Below the pieces are notes generated by a model. It saw nothing but the letters and a program-made list of their open reading frames with translations, searched no databases and was not told the DNA's origin. Of a DNA stretch of 64,000 bases, positions 44,149 through 52,612 are shown piece by piece; positions within the stretch are counted from its first letter, which is position 1; each line of letters opens with the position of its first letter. This stretch comes from Micromonospora cathayae (lineage in GTDB: Bacteria > Actinomycetota > Actinomycetes > Mycobacteriales > Micromonosporaceae). The position numbers and the translations under genes are program-made. The DNA is taken from assembly GCF_028993575.1 (NCBI RefSeq), contig NZ_CP118615.1:3348001-3412000 (forward strand), written 5' to 3'.

Positions 44149-44580
44149 TCAGCGACCGGCCAGCAGCCGGTTCACCGCCGTGTCGACGTCCAGGTGCTCG
44201 GCCTCCCGGCCGCGCGGAACGACGACGTAGGTGCGGCGCAGGAAGCGCACCAGCACGCTGCGCGGCACCTCGAACAGGGCGTTGCCGTCGGGCGACGACA
44301 GCGCCAGCGCGACGAAGTCGCCTCGTGGGGTGGCCCACGGCCACACCCGGACGTCGCCGATGCCGGCCGGCTCGTCGAGCCCGGTGACCAGCAGTTCACG
44401 GGCGAACGACCAGCTCACCGCCTCGCCGCCGGCAGACTCGGCATGAAACAGGACATGGACCGCGTACGGGTCCGCAGGGTCGTAACGCAGACTGGCGCGC
44501 ACCGGCAAGGCGGTGGCGTCAGGCGCGACGAGCCTTAGCGACGTCTCGACCTCAACGGTCGTCGGTCGGATGACACTCAT
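44149..44580 (-). CDS. ssgB: SsgB-type sporulation/cell-division protein
   Basis: The 143-residue protein matches the SsgA-like family at full length: VEVETSLRLVAPDATALPVRASLRYDPADPYAVHVLFH in parts, VSWSFARELLVTGLDEP, GDVRVWPWATP and FLRRTYVVVPRG. The PADPYAVH and GDVRVWPW blocks are family hallmarks. In Streptomyces SsgB recruits FtsZ to sporulation septa. It is the SsgA-like member shared by nearly all morphologically complex actinomycetes, which supports the host assignment. The start has GGGGAGAACG upstream. Which SsgA-like paralogue this is depends on genome context, so the symbol is tentative. Confidence 0.88.
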   Translation of the reverse strand: MSVIRPTTVEVETSLRLVAPDATALPVRASLRYDPADPYAVHVLFHAESAGGEAVSWSFARELLVTGLDEPAGIGDVRVWPWATPRGDFVALALSSPDGNALFEVPRSVLVRFLRRTYVVVPRGREAEHLDVDTAVNRLLAGR

Positions 44581-44852
44581 GGACGTTCTCCCCCCGGCAC
44601 CGCTGCGGAACGCGCGTGTTCCGCTTTTCCATACTCAGGCGCTCCTGATGGCTACGCTCCGCCATACGCTGACTTCACCCAGTGGTGGGAAGGGGGTCGG
44701 AAACGCCGCTAGAATGTGAGAATTCATGTACGATATCCGGTTCTGCCCAGAAATTTCTTCCGCCCGGGATCGGGTGGTTCAGTCGTCGACTTACTCCGGT
44801 AACGTCCAGTCGTCGGTGGGGGTGACGGGCCAGAGGGACACTGGGAGGTGAG

Positions 44853-45419
44853 ATGGTCACGAAACATTCCTCAGTGGAGCCGGTCCCGACGCCCCGGAAG
44901 CCGGGCGCGATGACTGGAAAGACCGAAAAGCGGGGGTACGGGGTGCCGGAGAACGGGCGTGGCCGCGACGGGCTGCGTGATCGCGGTGCCGAGGGCGCGG
45001 CAGGCGTACAGGTCGCCGAACGGCGGGTCCGCTGGCGGCGGCTACGGACGACGCTGGAGCTGATCCGGGCCAACCCGACCGGCCGGATCGCGCTCAAGGT
45101 CTTCATCTCGGTGGCCGGGGCCCTGGTGGTCGCCATCGGGGTGGTGCTGATCCCGCTCCCCGGCCCCGGCTGGCTGCTGGTCATCGCCGGCCTCGGCATC
45201 TGGGCCGTCGAGTTCCACTGGGCCAAGCGGCTGCTCGGCTTCACCCGACGGCACGTCCAACGCTGGACCAGATGGGCGACCACCCGGCCACTGCCGTTGC
45301 GGCTGGTGCTCGGCTCGGTCGGGCTGGTCTTCGTCGGCACCGTGGTCTGGCTGTCGCTCAAGTACAGCCTCGGCATCGACGTCGTCGCGCGGGCGCTGCA
45401 CTACCTCGCCACGAACTGA
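44853..45419 (+). CDS. PGPGW-type membrane protein (TIGR02611-like)
   Basis: The 188-residue protein has a polar N-terminus of about 60 residues. The membrane helices then include KVFISVAGALVVAIGVVLIPLPGPGWLLVIAGLGIWAVEF (two joined by the PGPGW turn, about residues 85-125) and LVLGSVGLVFVGTVVWLSL near the end. The PGPGW motif defines the family; function is unknown. It ends 49 bp before the tRNA gene. Upstream, the 272-bp gap to ssgB (44581-44852) is AT-richer around 44710-44760 and probably holds divergent promoters. Confidence 0.8.
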   Translation: MVTKHSSVEPVPTPRKPGAMTGKTEKRGYGVPENGRGRDGLRDRGAEGAAGVQVAERRVRWRRLRTTLELIRANPTGRIALKVFISVAGALVVAIGVVLIPLPGPGWLLVIAGLGIWAVEFHWAKRLLGFTRRHVQRWTRWATTRPLPLRLVLGSVGLVFVGTVVWLSLKYSLGIDVVARALHYLATN

Positions 45420-45468
45420 CCCGGATTCGCGGAGCCCGCACCCGATCAGGTAGAGTCAGCGGCGCTGA

Positions 45469-45540
45469 GGGCGATTAGCTCAGCGGGAGAGCGCTTCGTT
45501 CACACCGAAGAGGTCACTGGTTCGATCCCAGTATCGCCCA
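45469..45540 (+). tRNA. tRNA-Val (anticodon CAC)
   Basis: The 72-nt cloverleaf closes fully: acceptor GGGCGAT/ATCGCCC, D-stem GCTC/GAGC, anticodon stem CTTCG/CGAAG with loop TTCACAC (anticodon CAC, reading GUG), and T-arm ACTGG-TTCGATC-CCAGT, with discriminator A. The next bases are CGC, so CCA is not encoded. The 3' part from the anticodon arm on is duplicated at 54072-54115, marking it as an integration site. Confidence 0.97.
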
Positions 45541-45541
45541 C
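45498..45541 (+). repeat. attL: 44-bp direct repeat inside tRNA-Val
   Basis: The segment from the anticodon stem to one base past the tRNA end is identical over 44 bp to 54072-54115. It restores the tRNA at the left junction of the integrated element, as expected for a tyrosine-recombinase AICE. Confidence 0.93.
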
Positions 45542-45548
45542 GCAGGTC

Positions 45549-45581
45549 AAAGGCCACTTCCCATCGAGGGAAGTGGCCTTT
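45549..45581. terminator. Hairpin between tRNA/attL and integrase
   Basis: Perfect 14-bp arms AAAGGCCACTTCCC (45549-45562) and GGGAAGTGGCCTTT (45568-45581) enclose ATCGA and are followed by CTG. It likely terminates the tRNA and the convergent int operon. Confidence 0.85.
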
Positions 45582-45616
45582 CTGCTACTCGTACAGCAGG
45601 TGAATACAGCAATACG

Positions 45617-46837
45617 TCAGTTGCCGAGAGAATCGCCGAGGCGTTTCAGGGCGTCCCGGGTCGCCGTGGACGTGACCTGGGTGTAGATCTCCATCGTCAC
45701 GGAGAACCGGGCGTGCCGCAGGATCCGCATGGCGACCCGTGGGTGGACGTCCAGGTCGGCGAGGAGCGTGGCGCAGGTGCGCCGGGCGTCGTGGACCGTG
45801 ATCGGCTTGACTCCCGCCCTATCGCACCGGGTCTGCCAGGAACGCTGGAAGTTGCGCGGCTCGATGGGTGTGCCGTAGCGGGTGGTGAAGACAAGTCCGG
45901 TCTCGTGCCATGCCTTACCGGCGGCTGCTTCGGCCTCGTCGCGTTGGTGCTGCCTGAGCTTGAGGGCGGTCAGGCAGATGTCGGGCAGGGGGAGGGTGGC
46001 GTCGGACGCCTGGGTCTTGGTGTCGCGGTGCAGGAGCTGGCCGCGTACCCGTTGAAGCTGGCGGCCGATGGTCAGCTCTCCGGCGTCCAGGTCGACGTCC
46101 TCCCACGTCAGTCCCAGGGCCTCGCCCTTTCGAAGACCGGTGACGAGGACCAGGGCGTAGGCGGCGTAGAGGGGGTCCTCGTCGGCGCGGGCCGATTCGA
46201 GGAACTTGCGGGCCTCGTCGCTCGACCAGGACTTGCCCCGGCGGCGGCGGACGGTGGCGAGGGTGACCGGTACGGCCGGGTTCTTGGTGATGAGGTCTTC
46301 GGCTTGGGCGTGGGTGAGGGCGGCCCGCAATGTGGCGCGGATGTCGCTGACCGTGCGCGTCGAGGGGACGGCCCGGCAGCAGCGGCCGACCGCGCAGCAA
46401 CGGCGCTTTTCCTTGCGGCGTGCGGTGTCCTTACCCTGGGCGCAGCACTGGCAGGTACGGGCCACCTGGTTGATCCAGGTCTGCACGTCCCGCGACTGGA
46501 GCCGGTCGAGCCGCTTGGCCCCGAGGCCGGGGGCGATGTAGCGGCGGACGAACGTCTCGTAGGTGGCGTAGGTCAGGGGTGCGCGGTTCGGTTCGACGAT
46601 CTCGGACAGCCAGTAGGTGAGGAAGCTGCCCACGGTCGGGACCTTGGTCGCCACCGGTCCGGCCTTGGCCTGCTGGTGCAGCTTGATCCACTTGTCGTGG
46701 ACGGTTTCGCGGGTCTGGCCGTAGACGTACTTGCGGGTGCGCTTGCCGTCGGGCTTGGTGACCCAGACGTACGCGGCGAAGCCGTTGCGGTACGGGAAGA
46801 TGGAGCCTTCGCCGTTGGCGCGGGTACGGGCGGGCAT
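45617..46837 (-). CDS. int: Tyrosine-recombinase integrase of the element
   Basis: The 406-residue integrase starts MPARTRANGEGSIFPYRNGF at ATG 46837, sharing one base with the xis stop. An N-terminal AP2-like and SAM-like arm precedes a Cys-rich insert (CQCCAQGKD and RRCCAVGRCC) seen in pSAM2-type integrases. The catalytic residues are R in VTGLRKGEALGLTW, HDARRT (box II, with A/R variation from HDLRHT), H in LRHARF, and Y in MEIYTQV. It recombines attP with the tRNA-Val site next to it. All key residues are present, so it should be active. Confidence 0.94.
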   Translation of the reverse strand: MPARTRANGEGSIFPYRNGFAAYVWVTKPDGKRTRKYVYGQTRETVHDKWIKLHQQAKAGPVATKVPTVGSFLTYWLSEIVEPNRAPLTYATYETFVRRYIAPGLGAKRLDRLQSRDVQTWINQVARTCQCCAQGKDTARRKEKRRCCAVGRCCRAVPSTRTVSDIRATLRAALTHAQAEDLITKNPAVPVTLATVRRRRGKSWSSDEARKFLESARADEDPLYAAYALVLVTGLRKGEALGLTWEDVDLDAGELTIGRQLQRVRGQLLHRDTKTQASDATLPLPDICLTALKLRQHQRDEAEAAAGKAWHETGLVFTTRYGTPIEPRNFQRSWQTRCDRAGVKPITVHDARRTCATLLADLDVHPRVAMRILRHARFSVTMEIYTQVTSTATRDALKRLGDSLGN

Positions 46838-47034
46838 CAGGCGGCCTCCTGCCGGTCGACCTGGTCGCGGATGTACTCGTCGACCCATTCGGGGAGGATG
46901 CGGCGGTACTTGCCGTCCTTGATGGAGCGCAGTTCGCCGGTGGCGATCTTCATCTTGACCTTGGACAGGCCGAAGCCGAGCAAAACGGCGACCTCGGCGG
47001 GGGAGTACCAGCGCGGGGTGAGGTGTCGGGTCAT
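46837..47034 (-). CDS. xis: Excisionase-like HTH protein
   Basis: The 65-residue protein (MTRHLTPRWYSPAEVAVLLGFGLSKVKM...) has a MerR/AlpA-like HTH, with YSPAEVAVLLGFGLSKVKMKIATGEL and a wing IKDGKYRRILPEWVDEYI. The start overlaps the rep stop by 4 bp and the stop overlaps int by one base. That size, fold and position are those of AICE excisionases, which steer the integrase towards excision. Confidence 0.88.
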   Translation of the reverse strand: MTRHLTPRWYSPAEVAVLLGFGLSKVKMKIATGELRSIKDGKYRRILPEWVDEYIRDQVDRQEAA

Positions 47035-48587
47035 GCCGCCACCTCCGACCACGTCTCGTGGGCGAGTTCTTCCCGGCCGACGCGTTGGCGTTCGCGGTGT
47101 TGGGCGGCGGCGGTGTTGGCGAGCAGGGCGTCCCCGTCGGTCAGCCAGCCGGAGCCGGTGAAGGCCAGGACGCCGACCGTGATGGTGTCGTCGTGCTCGG
47201 TGCGGCGGTAGGTGGCGCGGATGTCGCGCAGGTGGCCGAAGGTTACCGAGTAGCGGCGGGCCTTGGTGAGGAAATGGCCGCCGTAGCCGAGCATGTGCCC
47301 CCAGCGGCGCAGCCCGGCGTAGGGGTTCGGTTTGCTGTCAAGGTCGCCTTGACGCCCGCCGGTGGGGGCGGCGGTGTTGCTGGTCGGGGTGTGGGTGGGG
47401 CGGCCGAGTCGCCAGCAGGCGTCGATGAGCCGGGCGAGGTGGTCGCCTTCCGGGTCGGCGTAGGCGTCAACGGTGTCCGGGGTGAGTCGGGTGGAGCAGT
47501 GGCCGGTGACCTCGGTGGACTTGGTGGCGTACTTCGCCAGGTAGGCGGCTACCTTCCCGTCGGTCACGTCCCCGTCGCCGTTCCCGATGCGGCGTACGTC
47601 GACCTGCTCACCCCAGGCGATCGACCAGCCCTGCGGCCGGTCTGGGTGCGAAGGTGTGGTGACGGTGATCTGTTGGGCGGCGGCGTGGATGGCGGCGTCG
47701 AGGTCGTCGGCGGTGATACCGGCCGGCGGCGGGACGAGGGCGTGCCGGTCGTGGGGGTTGACGCCGTCGAGGCGGAGCAGGACGTGGAAGTGCACCGCGC
47801 CCCGACGCTGCATCTCAGCGACCTTCCCGTGCGACACCCGCACCGGAGGCACCCGACGGACCTTGCCGGAGTCAGTGACGGCCTGGACGTGACCGATGCC
47901 GCGTCGGCGGCACAGGGCGGTGAGGTGGCGTTCGATGGCCTGCTTGGTGCGCCGCCACAGCTCGCCGGAGAAGTAGTTCCAGACGGCCTGGTGGTCGTGG
48001 TCGTAGCAGTCCAGGCACAGCGGCCGACCGAGCTGCGGATCGTCGGAGTCGTGGCGGGCGAAGCATGCCACGGCCTGCCCGTGCGGGCAGGTGCCAGGGG
48101 CGCGGCGGGCGTGGCAGGGTGCCGGGCGGCAGTCGCAGCGGCGCCGTCCGGTGCAGGTGTGCCGGGGGATGTGTCGGTGGTGCACCGCCCCGAACGACGG
48201 CGCGGTCAAGGTGGCGAAGACGACCGGATGCGCGGCGATCGTGGTGGGGACGGTCTTGCCGCCGGTCAGACCGCACCGAACAACCTGGAAGGCGTCGCCC
48301 GCGTAGACCCAGGCGCAGTCGGGACACTGGGCGGCACGGCGGTTCCCGCACGCCTTATACAGCGTCCGGTCGGGCAGCTCGTCGGTGTGCCGCTCCCCGA
48401 GCATCCGGCCGGTGTCGGGTTCGACGGCGGTGAGGGTGCCGGTCAGGCGGATCGGGCGGGTGCAGCCGGCGGCGGCGCGGGTGTGCTCCAGCCAGCCGAA
48501 GAAGTCCGGCGTAGCGGCCCGGTGCAGGGCTTGGGCGTCGCGGCCGGCGGCGGGGCTGGGGCGGTGCAGGGTGAGCAGGGTGGACAC
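47031..48587 (-). CDS. RepSA-like replication initiator
   Basis: The 518-residue protein has a Cys/His-rich zinc region (CGNRRAAQCPDCAWVYAGD, RHTCTGRRRCDCRPAPCHARR, CFARHDSDDPQLGRPLCLDCYDHDH in parts), then the HUH-like histidine block GAVHFHVLLRLDGV. A C-terminal DGKVAAYLAKYATKSTE precedes a Rep tail. This layout is that of actinomycete RepSA-type initiators used by AICEs for rolling-circle-like replication of the excised circle. It is first in the rep-xis-int operon. The catalytic tyrosine is not certain from reading alone. Confidence 0.9.
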   Translation of the reverse strand: MSTLLTLHRPSPAAGRDAQALHRAATPDFFGWLEHTRAAAGCTRPIRLTGTLTAVEPDTGRMLGERHTDELPDRTLYKACGNRRAAQCPDCAWVYAGDAFQVVRCGLTGGKTVPTTIAAHPVVFATLTAPSFGAVHHRHIPRHTCTGRRRCDCRPAPCHARRAPGTCPHGQAVACFARHDSDDPQLGRPLCLDCYDHDHQAVWNYFSGELWRRTKQAIERHLTALCRRRGIGHVQAVTDSGKVRRVPPVRVSHGKVAEMQRRGAVHFHVLLRLDGVNPHDRHALVPPPAGITADDLDAAIHAAAQQITVTTPSHPDRPQGWSIAWGEQVDVRRIGNGDGDVTDGKVAAYLAKYATKSTEVTGHCSTRLTPDTVDAYADPEGDHLARLIDACWRLGRPTHTPTSNTAAPTGGRQGDLDSKPNPYAGLRRWGHMLGYGGHFLTKARRYSVTFGHLRDIRATYRRTEHDDTITVGVLAFTGSGWLTDGDALLANTAAAQHRERQRVGREELAHETWSEVAA

Positions 48588-49683
48588 GGGTTTCTCCTCA
48601 GGTGGTGGCAGGGACGGATACGAACTGCCACCGGTCGTCGGAGCGATGTCCGTTGGTGGTGTTCGTGGTGTCTCCTGGCACCGCCGGTGAGGGCGGCTAA
48701 CGCCGGAGGGCGGAAGCGTGGCCGAGCCACCGACCGCCTTTCGGGGAAGTCCTTCGGTCCGGGGATCGTGGGTGTGATGCCGGGACGGGTGGGTGCCTGA
48801 TCGTCGGCATCCGGCGGGTTGCCGCAGGCAGTCCCCACCCGTCGAAGTGTGCGAATCCGGGCCATCGTGGACGGCAGGAAGGCCGTGCTGGGCCGCTCAG
48901 CGGATTCCGGGACCGGCACGGCGGCCGGTGCGATCGAGAGTCGGCGGGACGTGACCCGCATCAGCGGCAGGACGGCCGCTCGGCAACTCCGAAGTCGAGG
49001 TCAGCGATCCGGCAGGAAGGCCGCGCTGGCGTGCTCGACGAAGACCACGGTAGCACCGAGCACCGACACGTCAACCCGCCGTGATCCCGCACAGGAGGCG
49101 ATCCGGCCGAGCTGCCGGCCGGTGTGGGAGGACTTTCTGTACATCTATCAAGGCGGCCCTGAACGGGCCGCACGCGCCGCCGCCAGGGCGCGCGTCCGTC
49201 GCTCCGCTGGCGCTCCGACTCCGGCCACGCAACACGCCCGGCGGCTGGCGCGGAGGGCGGGTAGCCCGGTGGGCCGCCGGACGACGACAGGCCGTTTCCC
49301 GGTGGGGTGGTGGGGCCGGCAGCCGGCCGGGCCGCGCGGCCGACACCCGCGCGGCGTAGGGGAGCGCACGCCGGGTCCGTCGGCGGCTGCCGTGTCGGTG
49401 GCGGGGTGGCGGTTACTGCGCCTCCGGCGGGGGCGCTCCGGCTCCAGGATGGCCGGGGGGTCCGTCGGCGGGTGCCGAGCCGTGGGTGGTTGCGGTAGCT
49501 ATCCCGTCTGCCGTCGACCCGGGCGAGCCGAGCAGACCACCGCCCGACCCGCCAGCGTCCGTACGGGCGTCAAGGCCGTGTTGACGTGGCGGGCCGGGCG
49601 GCGGCCCGCTCCACAGGAGTGCGGGTCGACGGCAGACGGGATGGCTGGAAGGTTAGTCGATCGGTCATGTTAGTTTGGCTCGC
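48588..49683. other. 1.1-kb non-coding region, probable replication origin
   Basis: No credible gene is seen on either strand. The region holds a GCGGCCC-TGAAC-GGGCCGC hairpin (49153-49171), near-identical words GGCAGGAAGGCCGTGCTGG and GGCAGGAAGGCCGCGCTGG about 135 bp apart (48870s and 49010s), and the long nested inverted repeat at 49501-49642. Lying directly upstream of rep, this is a good place for the origin and rep promoter. Confidence 0.55.
49501..49642. repeat. 142-bp nested inverted repeat, candidate origin
   Basis: Outer arms are a perfect 21-bp inverted repeat (49501-49521 and 49622-49642), each containing CCGTCTGCCGTCGACCC or its complement. Inside, a second imperfect pair matches around CCGCCCGACCCGCCAGCGTC, and the centre has GTCAA-GGCCGTG-TTGAC. 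The whole could fold into one long cruciform. Single-strand origins of rolling-circle replicons look like this, but it could also be a mobile-element remnant. Confidence 0.75.
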
Positions 49684-50202
49684 ATGAATCCGGCTTGGTT
49701 CGCCCTAGCGATATCAGTTCTGAGCTTGATTGTCTCTATATTGACATGGGCGCGTGGTCGTTTGAAAGTGGAGGCCAACCTCCGGCAGATCGTTCGATCC
49801 CATCCTGACGGACGGCATTCCGAAGCAGCATTTGTGCAGGTACATAACCTCGGAAGTCCTATAAATGTGTCACACGTTTCCTTCGAATTTGTTGCCAAGG
49901 AAGCGCCTGTCGAGGGCTTCGGATGGGCACCCTACTATATCCCCCAACCGAAGGTTGGCGAGGACGTGGAGGAGCTTGCAATGAAGATGTTCCTCGCCGA
50001 CAATCGATCAATTGCGCAGGGTGCGACTGAAGCATGGTTTTACGAATTGAATACGCGCGATAGAGAGTGGGCTTCTCGGCCAAGGGTTGTTCGGGCGAAA
50101 GTGACACTAACGTCAGGCAAGGTCTTCTTGACTAATCCTGCGACAATTCGAATGGGTTTCGCAAGTGATAGTGGAATAGAGTGGATAGCTGATTCACCTT
50201 AG
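49684..50202 (+). CDS. AT-richer cargo protein with N-terminal membrane helix
   Basis: The 172-residue protein starts MNPAWFALAISVLSLIVSILTWARGR (one helix, about 4-22), followed by a soluble beta-rich domain: ANLRQIVRSHPDGRHSEAAFVQVHNLGSPINVSHVSFEF in parts and PRVVRAKVTLTSGKVFLTNPATIRMGF. Base use is clearly AT-richer than neighbours, with many A/T third positions, so it was probably acquired recently from a lower-GC source. Similar membrane-anchored small proteins are common in actinobacterial mobile DNA, but I do not recognise a function. Confidence 0.75.
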   Translation: MNPAWFALAISVLSLIVSILTWARGRLKVEANLRQIVRSHPDGRHSEAAFVQVHNLGSPINVSHVSFEFVAKEAPVEGFGWAPYYIPQPKVGEDVEELAMKMFLADNRSIAQGATEAWFYELNTRDREWASRPRVVRAKVTLTSGKVFLTNPATIRMGFASDSGIEWIADSP

Positions 50203-50246
50203 GCGTTCCTCGGTTGCGGAGTCGTGTGTGGCGTTCGAGGTGCCCC

Positions 50247-50372
50247 CTACTTGAGGACTGCGAGAAGGCTAGAGATGGCACCTATGAGCGCCGCGATGCC
50301 ACTGAGTAGTGCCGTCCACTCACCTATTGTTGTAGGCCCATCGCGGTCGGTTCGTCTCGTACGCCTATTCAT
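50247..50372 (-). CDS. 41-residue membrane peptide
   Basis: ATG 50372, with GAGGAAA nine bases upstream, opens MNRRTRRTDRDGPTTIGEW followed by one helix TALLSGIAALIGAISSLLAVLK. AT-richer codon use matches the neighbouring cargo gene 44 bp away on the other strand, and the two converge. Its function is unknown. Size and layout resemble holin-like or toxin-like peptides, but that is only resemblance. Confidence 0.55.
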   Translation of the reverse strand: MNRRTRRTDRDGPTTIGEWTALLSGIAALIGAISSLLAVLK

Positions 50373-51160
50373 CAGCCTGCACTTTCCTCGATGGTCGTAG
50401 TTCGGAGGGTGGCTCTGAGTCAACGGTGTCTGGGCACGGGGCAGGTGAGCGGCGACCCAGGTGGATAGACCATGCGTTGCCTCTGACCACCAAACCTTCG
50501 GCACGCCATGAAGTCTGCAAGGGCGGTATGAGGCATGCAATTTGCACGTCGACTTTTGCTGAAACCGCACCGCGGTCAAGCTGCGCTCACGGGAAGCCCT
50601 TGGGGAGTCAACTGGGTTGACGTACGAGACGAACGACGCCGGGCGCGCCGGACAGCTAAGGGGGCACCGTGCCCGGTGCGTGCCCGACGCAGCGGTCAAC
50701 ACCGGCTATCAGTGGTCAGTCGGCCGACCGTGAACCGGACTCTCTGTGCTTCGCGGGTCAGTCGGTAAGGCCACCGAGAGCACAGATCAACCCGATTCCC
50801 AAGCTGGCAGTCTGTCCCGGACGCACGTGGCTCTGTTGCTGTCGACAGCAACGGTGACAGCAACAGGGGCCAGACGTGGAGGGCCGGGTACGGAGGGCTA
50901 CGGATCAGCGGCCGACGTCAGGGACGTGCGCGGACGCGCCCGGACGGAGCGCGCAGAGCTTACAAGCGAGGGGTCGGAGATCATCGGCCAGCCGCAGGCA
51001 TCGAAGCGTCCTTGGCTTTGCGGGTGTAGCGCGGAGGTGTAGTCGAGCGAGCGCGGGGAGTTACGTGGTCGTGTGGTGCGGGTGTAGCGTCCTTTGTGGC
51101 GGCCCGTCGGGGTAGAGGCCGACGGGTCCGCCGCCCCAGCCCTCTACCTGGGAGTGCGTC
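50373..51160. other. 788-bp intergenic region of the element
   Basis: I see no credible gene; short open frames here lack ribosome sites and family features. It contains the GACAGCAAC repeats at 50835-50865 and leads to the regulator at 51161. Composition changes from AT-richer (left) to GC-rich (right). Confidence 0.5.
50835..50865. promoter_or_regulatory. Palindrome plus extra half-site (GACAGCAAC)
   Basis: The perfect 18-bp palindrome GTTGCTGTCGACAGCAAC (50835-50852) is followed by a further GACAGCAAC half-site a few bases on. Three equal half-sites in about 30 bp suggest cooperative binding by a dimeric regulator of the element. Confidence 0.5.
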
Positions 51161-52276
51161 GTGTCGCCTATTGCTGATCCGCGTTTCGGTGCGGAGCTTC
51201 GTCGGTTGCGTGCCGAGGCGCGGGTTTCGCTTCGTGCTCTCGCGCACGTGGTGTATCAGAGCAAGAGCCAGCTTCACGACCTGGAGGCGGGGCGTCGGCA
51301 GCCGAGTGATGATGTGGCGCAACGTTTGGACGATGCGTTGGGTGCGGGTGGTCGGCTTGTCGCGTTGGCTCGTCCGCCTGAGTTGCCGGACGACGGTGCC
51401 GACCGCATCGCCTTTGCCGTTCGTCATCCGACGCGGACTGATCCGGCTACGGTCGATGCCCTGGCGGACCTTCTGGCGAGTCAACGCCGCCTTGACGATG
51501 TTCTTGGCGCTGCCGCCGTCATGCCGGCGGTCCAGGCCAATCTTGATCTCGTCAGTCACCTGGCGAGTGAGGCGCATGATGACCTGCGTGGTCGGTTGGT
51601 GTTTCAGGCTGCGCAGTGGGCGCAGTTCGCTGGTTGGTTGGGTATCGCCGCTGGGGATCATGGCTGGTCGCGGCATTGGTTGAACCAGGCGTTGGAGTGG
51701 TCGGTCGAGAGCGGGCATGAGGCGCTGGTGGGGACGGTGTTGTCGTTCCGGGCGGATTTGGCCGGGCAGTCAGGCGACATCGGCGCGCTGCTCGGGGTGA
51801 CGCGGGCGGCGTTGACCAGGCAGGGTATGTCGCCGGGGCAGTTGGCGTACGACCACTATCAACTGGCCCGCGCGTACGTCCTCGCTGGCGACGCGCAGGC
51901 GGCGGTCAGTACGGCGGTGGCGGCCGACGATCGAGCGATAGCCGCCCTGGAGTACGGGGGCGAGATGCCGCCGTGGGACTACTACCGGGACCGGGCGTTC
52001 TTCGACCTGGAGGCCGGTACCACCCGGGCCGCGCTGGGCCAGCACGAACGGGCGGTGGAGTTGTTGACCGCTGGCCTCGACGGCCTGGACGCGGACTCGG
52101 CTTCGGCCGACTGGACCGGCACATACGTGTGCCACTTGGCCGGTGCGCAACTGGCGATCGGTGAGCGCGACGGTGCGGCGCAGTCGGTGGAACGAGCGCG
52201 GTCTATCGCTGCCCGGAACCGGTCCGGCCGGTTGTCCGCTCTTGTCGGGGAGTTGGCCGTGTCCCTGGACGCATGA
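51161..52276 (+). CDS. XRE-type regulator with TPR-like C-terminal domain
   Basis: The 371-residue protein starts at GTG 51161. An XRE HTH lies at about 8-62 (FGAELRRLRAEARVSLRALAHVVYQSKSQLHDLEAGRRQPS). The long C-terminal part is helical and TPR-like (AQWAQFAGWLGIAAGDHGWSRHWLNQALEW, YDHYQLARAYVLAGDAQAAVSTAVAADD). Such proteins in Streptomyces and relatives often sense signals or control mobile-element genes. It lies between the AT-rich cargo and the second regulator on the same strand. The ligand is unknown. Confidence 0.85.
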   Translation: MSPIADPRFGAELRRLRAEARVSLRALAHVVYQSKSQLHDLEAGRRQPSDDVAQRLDDALGAGGRLVALARPPELPDDGADRIAFAVRHPTRTDPATVDALADLLASQRRLDDVLGAAAVMPAVQANLDLVSHLASEAHDDLRGRLVFQAAQWAQFAGWLGIAAGDHGWSRHWLNQALEWSVESGHEALVGTVLSFRADLAGQSGDIGALLGVTRAALTRQGMSPGQLAYDHYQLARAYVLAGDAQAAVSTAVAADDRAIAALEYGGEMPPWDYYRDRAFFDLEAGTTRAALGQHERAVELLTAGLDGLDADSASADWTGTYVCHLAGAQLAIGERDGAAQSVERARSIAARNRSGRLSALVGELAVSLDA

Positions 52277-52447
52277 CTGGACGTGTGCTACCTGGAGCGT
52301 GACCGTCTGATCACCCGATGCTGTGACCAGGTGGGTTCGTCCCGGTTGTCGTAGCCGGTAGTTCCGTGACCCGCCTGGAGCCGGGCGCGGCGGTGTCGGT
52401 CCTTCCCCAGCAGCATGCCGTCGCGCCCCTACCAAACGGAGGTGGGG

Positions 52448-52612
52448 ATGAGCGACGATGCGCCGGCCGAGAGCCGAGGCGAGCAGATCCAGCAGGCGGA
52501 ACGGGCAGCCGCCAGGCAACGAATCCTGGACCTTGCGGAGAAGGAACGCATACCGGTCGAGGAAACCACCCGCGCTGTTCCTGACCGGCGGTGGCGGCGT
52601 GGACAGTCCTGA
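52448..52612 (+). CDS. N-terminal fragment of the split XRE/TPR regulator
   Basis: The 54-residue frame starts MSDDAPAESRGEQIQQAERA at ATG 52448 behind GGAGGTGGGG. It is clearly homologous to the first 45 residues of the uninterrupted paralogue at 55874 (SRGEQLQQAEREAAKRRLLD..RIPVEETT). After VEETT the two differ. Here 13 bases replace 12, so the frame shifts by one and stops at 52612, overlapping the start of the next frame by 14 bp. Either a frameshift split the gene, or two coupled proteins are made. Programmed shifting is possible but no classic slippery run is seen. Confidence 0.65.
   Translation: MSDDAPAESRGEQIQQAERAAARQRILDLAEKERIPVEETTRAVPDRRWRRGQS

Noticed and set aside
48819..49673. 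284-codon plus-strand frame upstream of rep
   Set aside because: No ribosome site, no family features, and it runs across inverted repeats. It is better explained as non-coding origin region.
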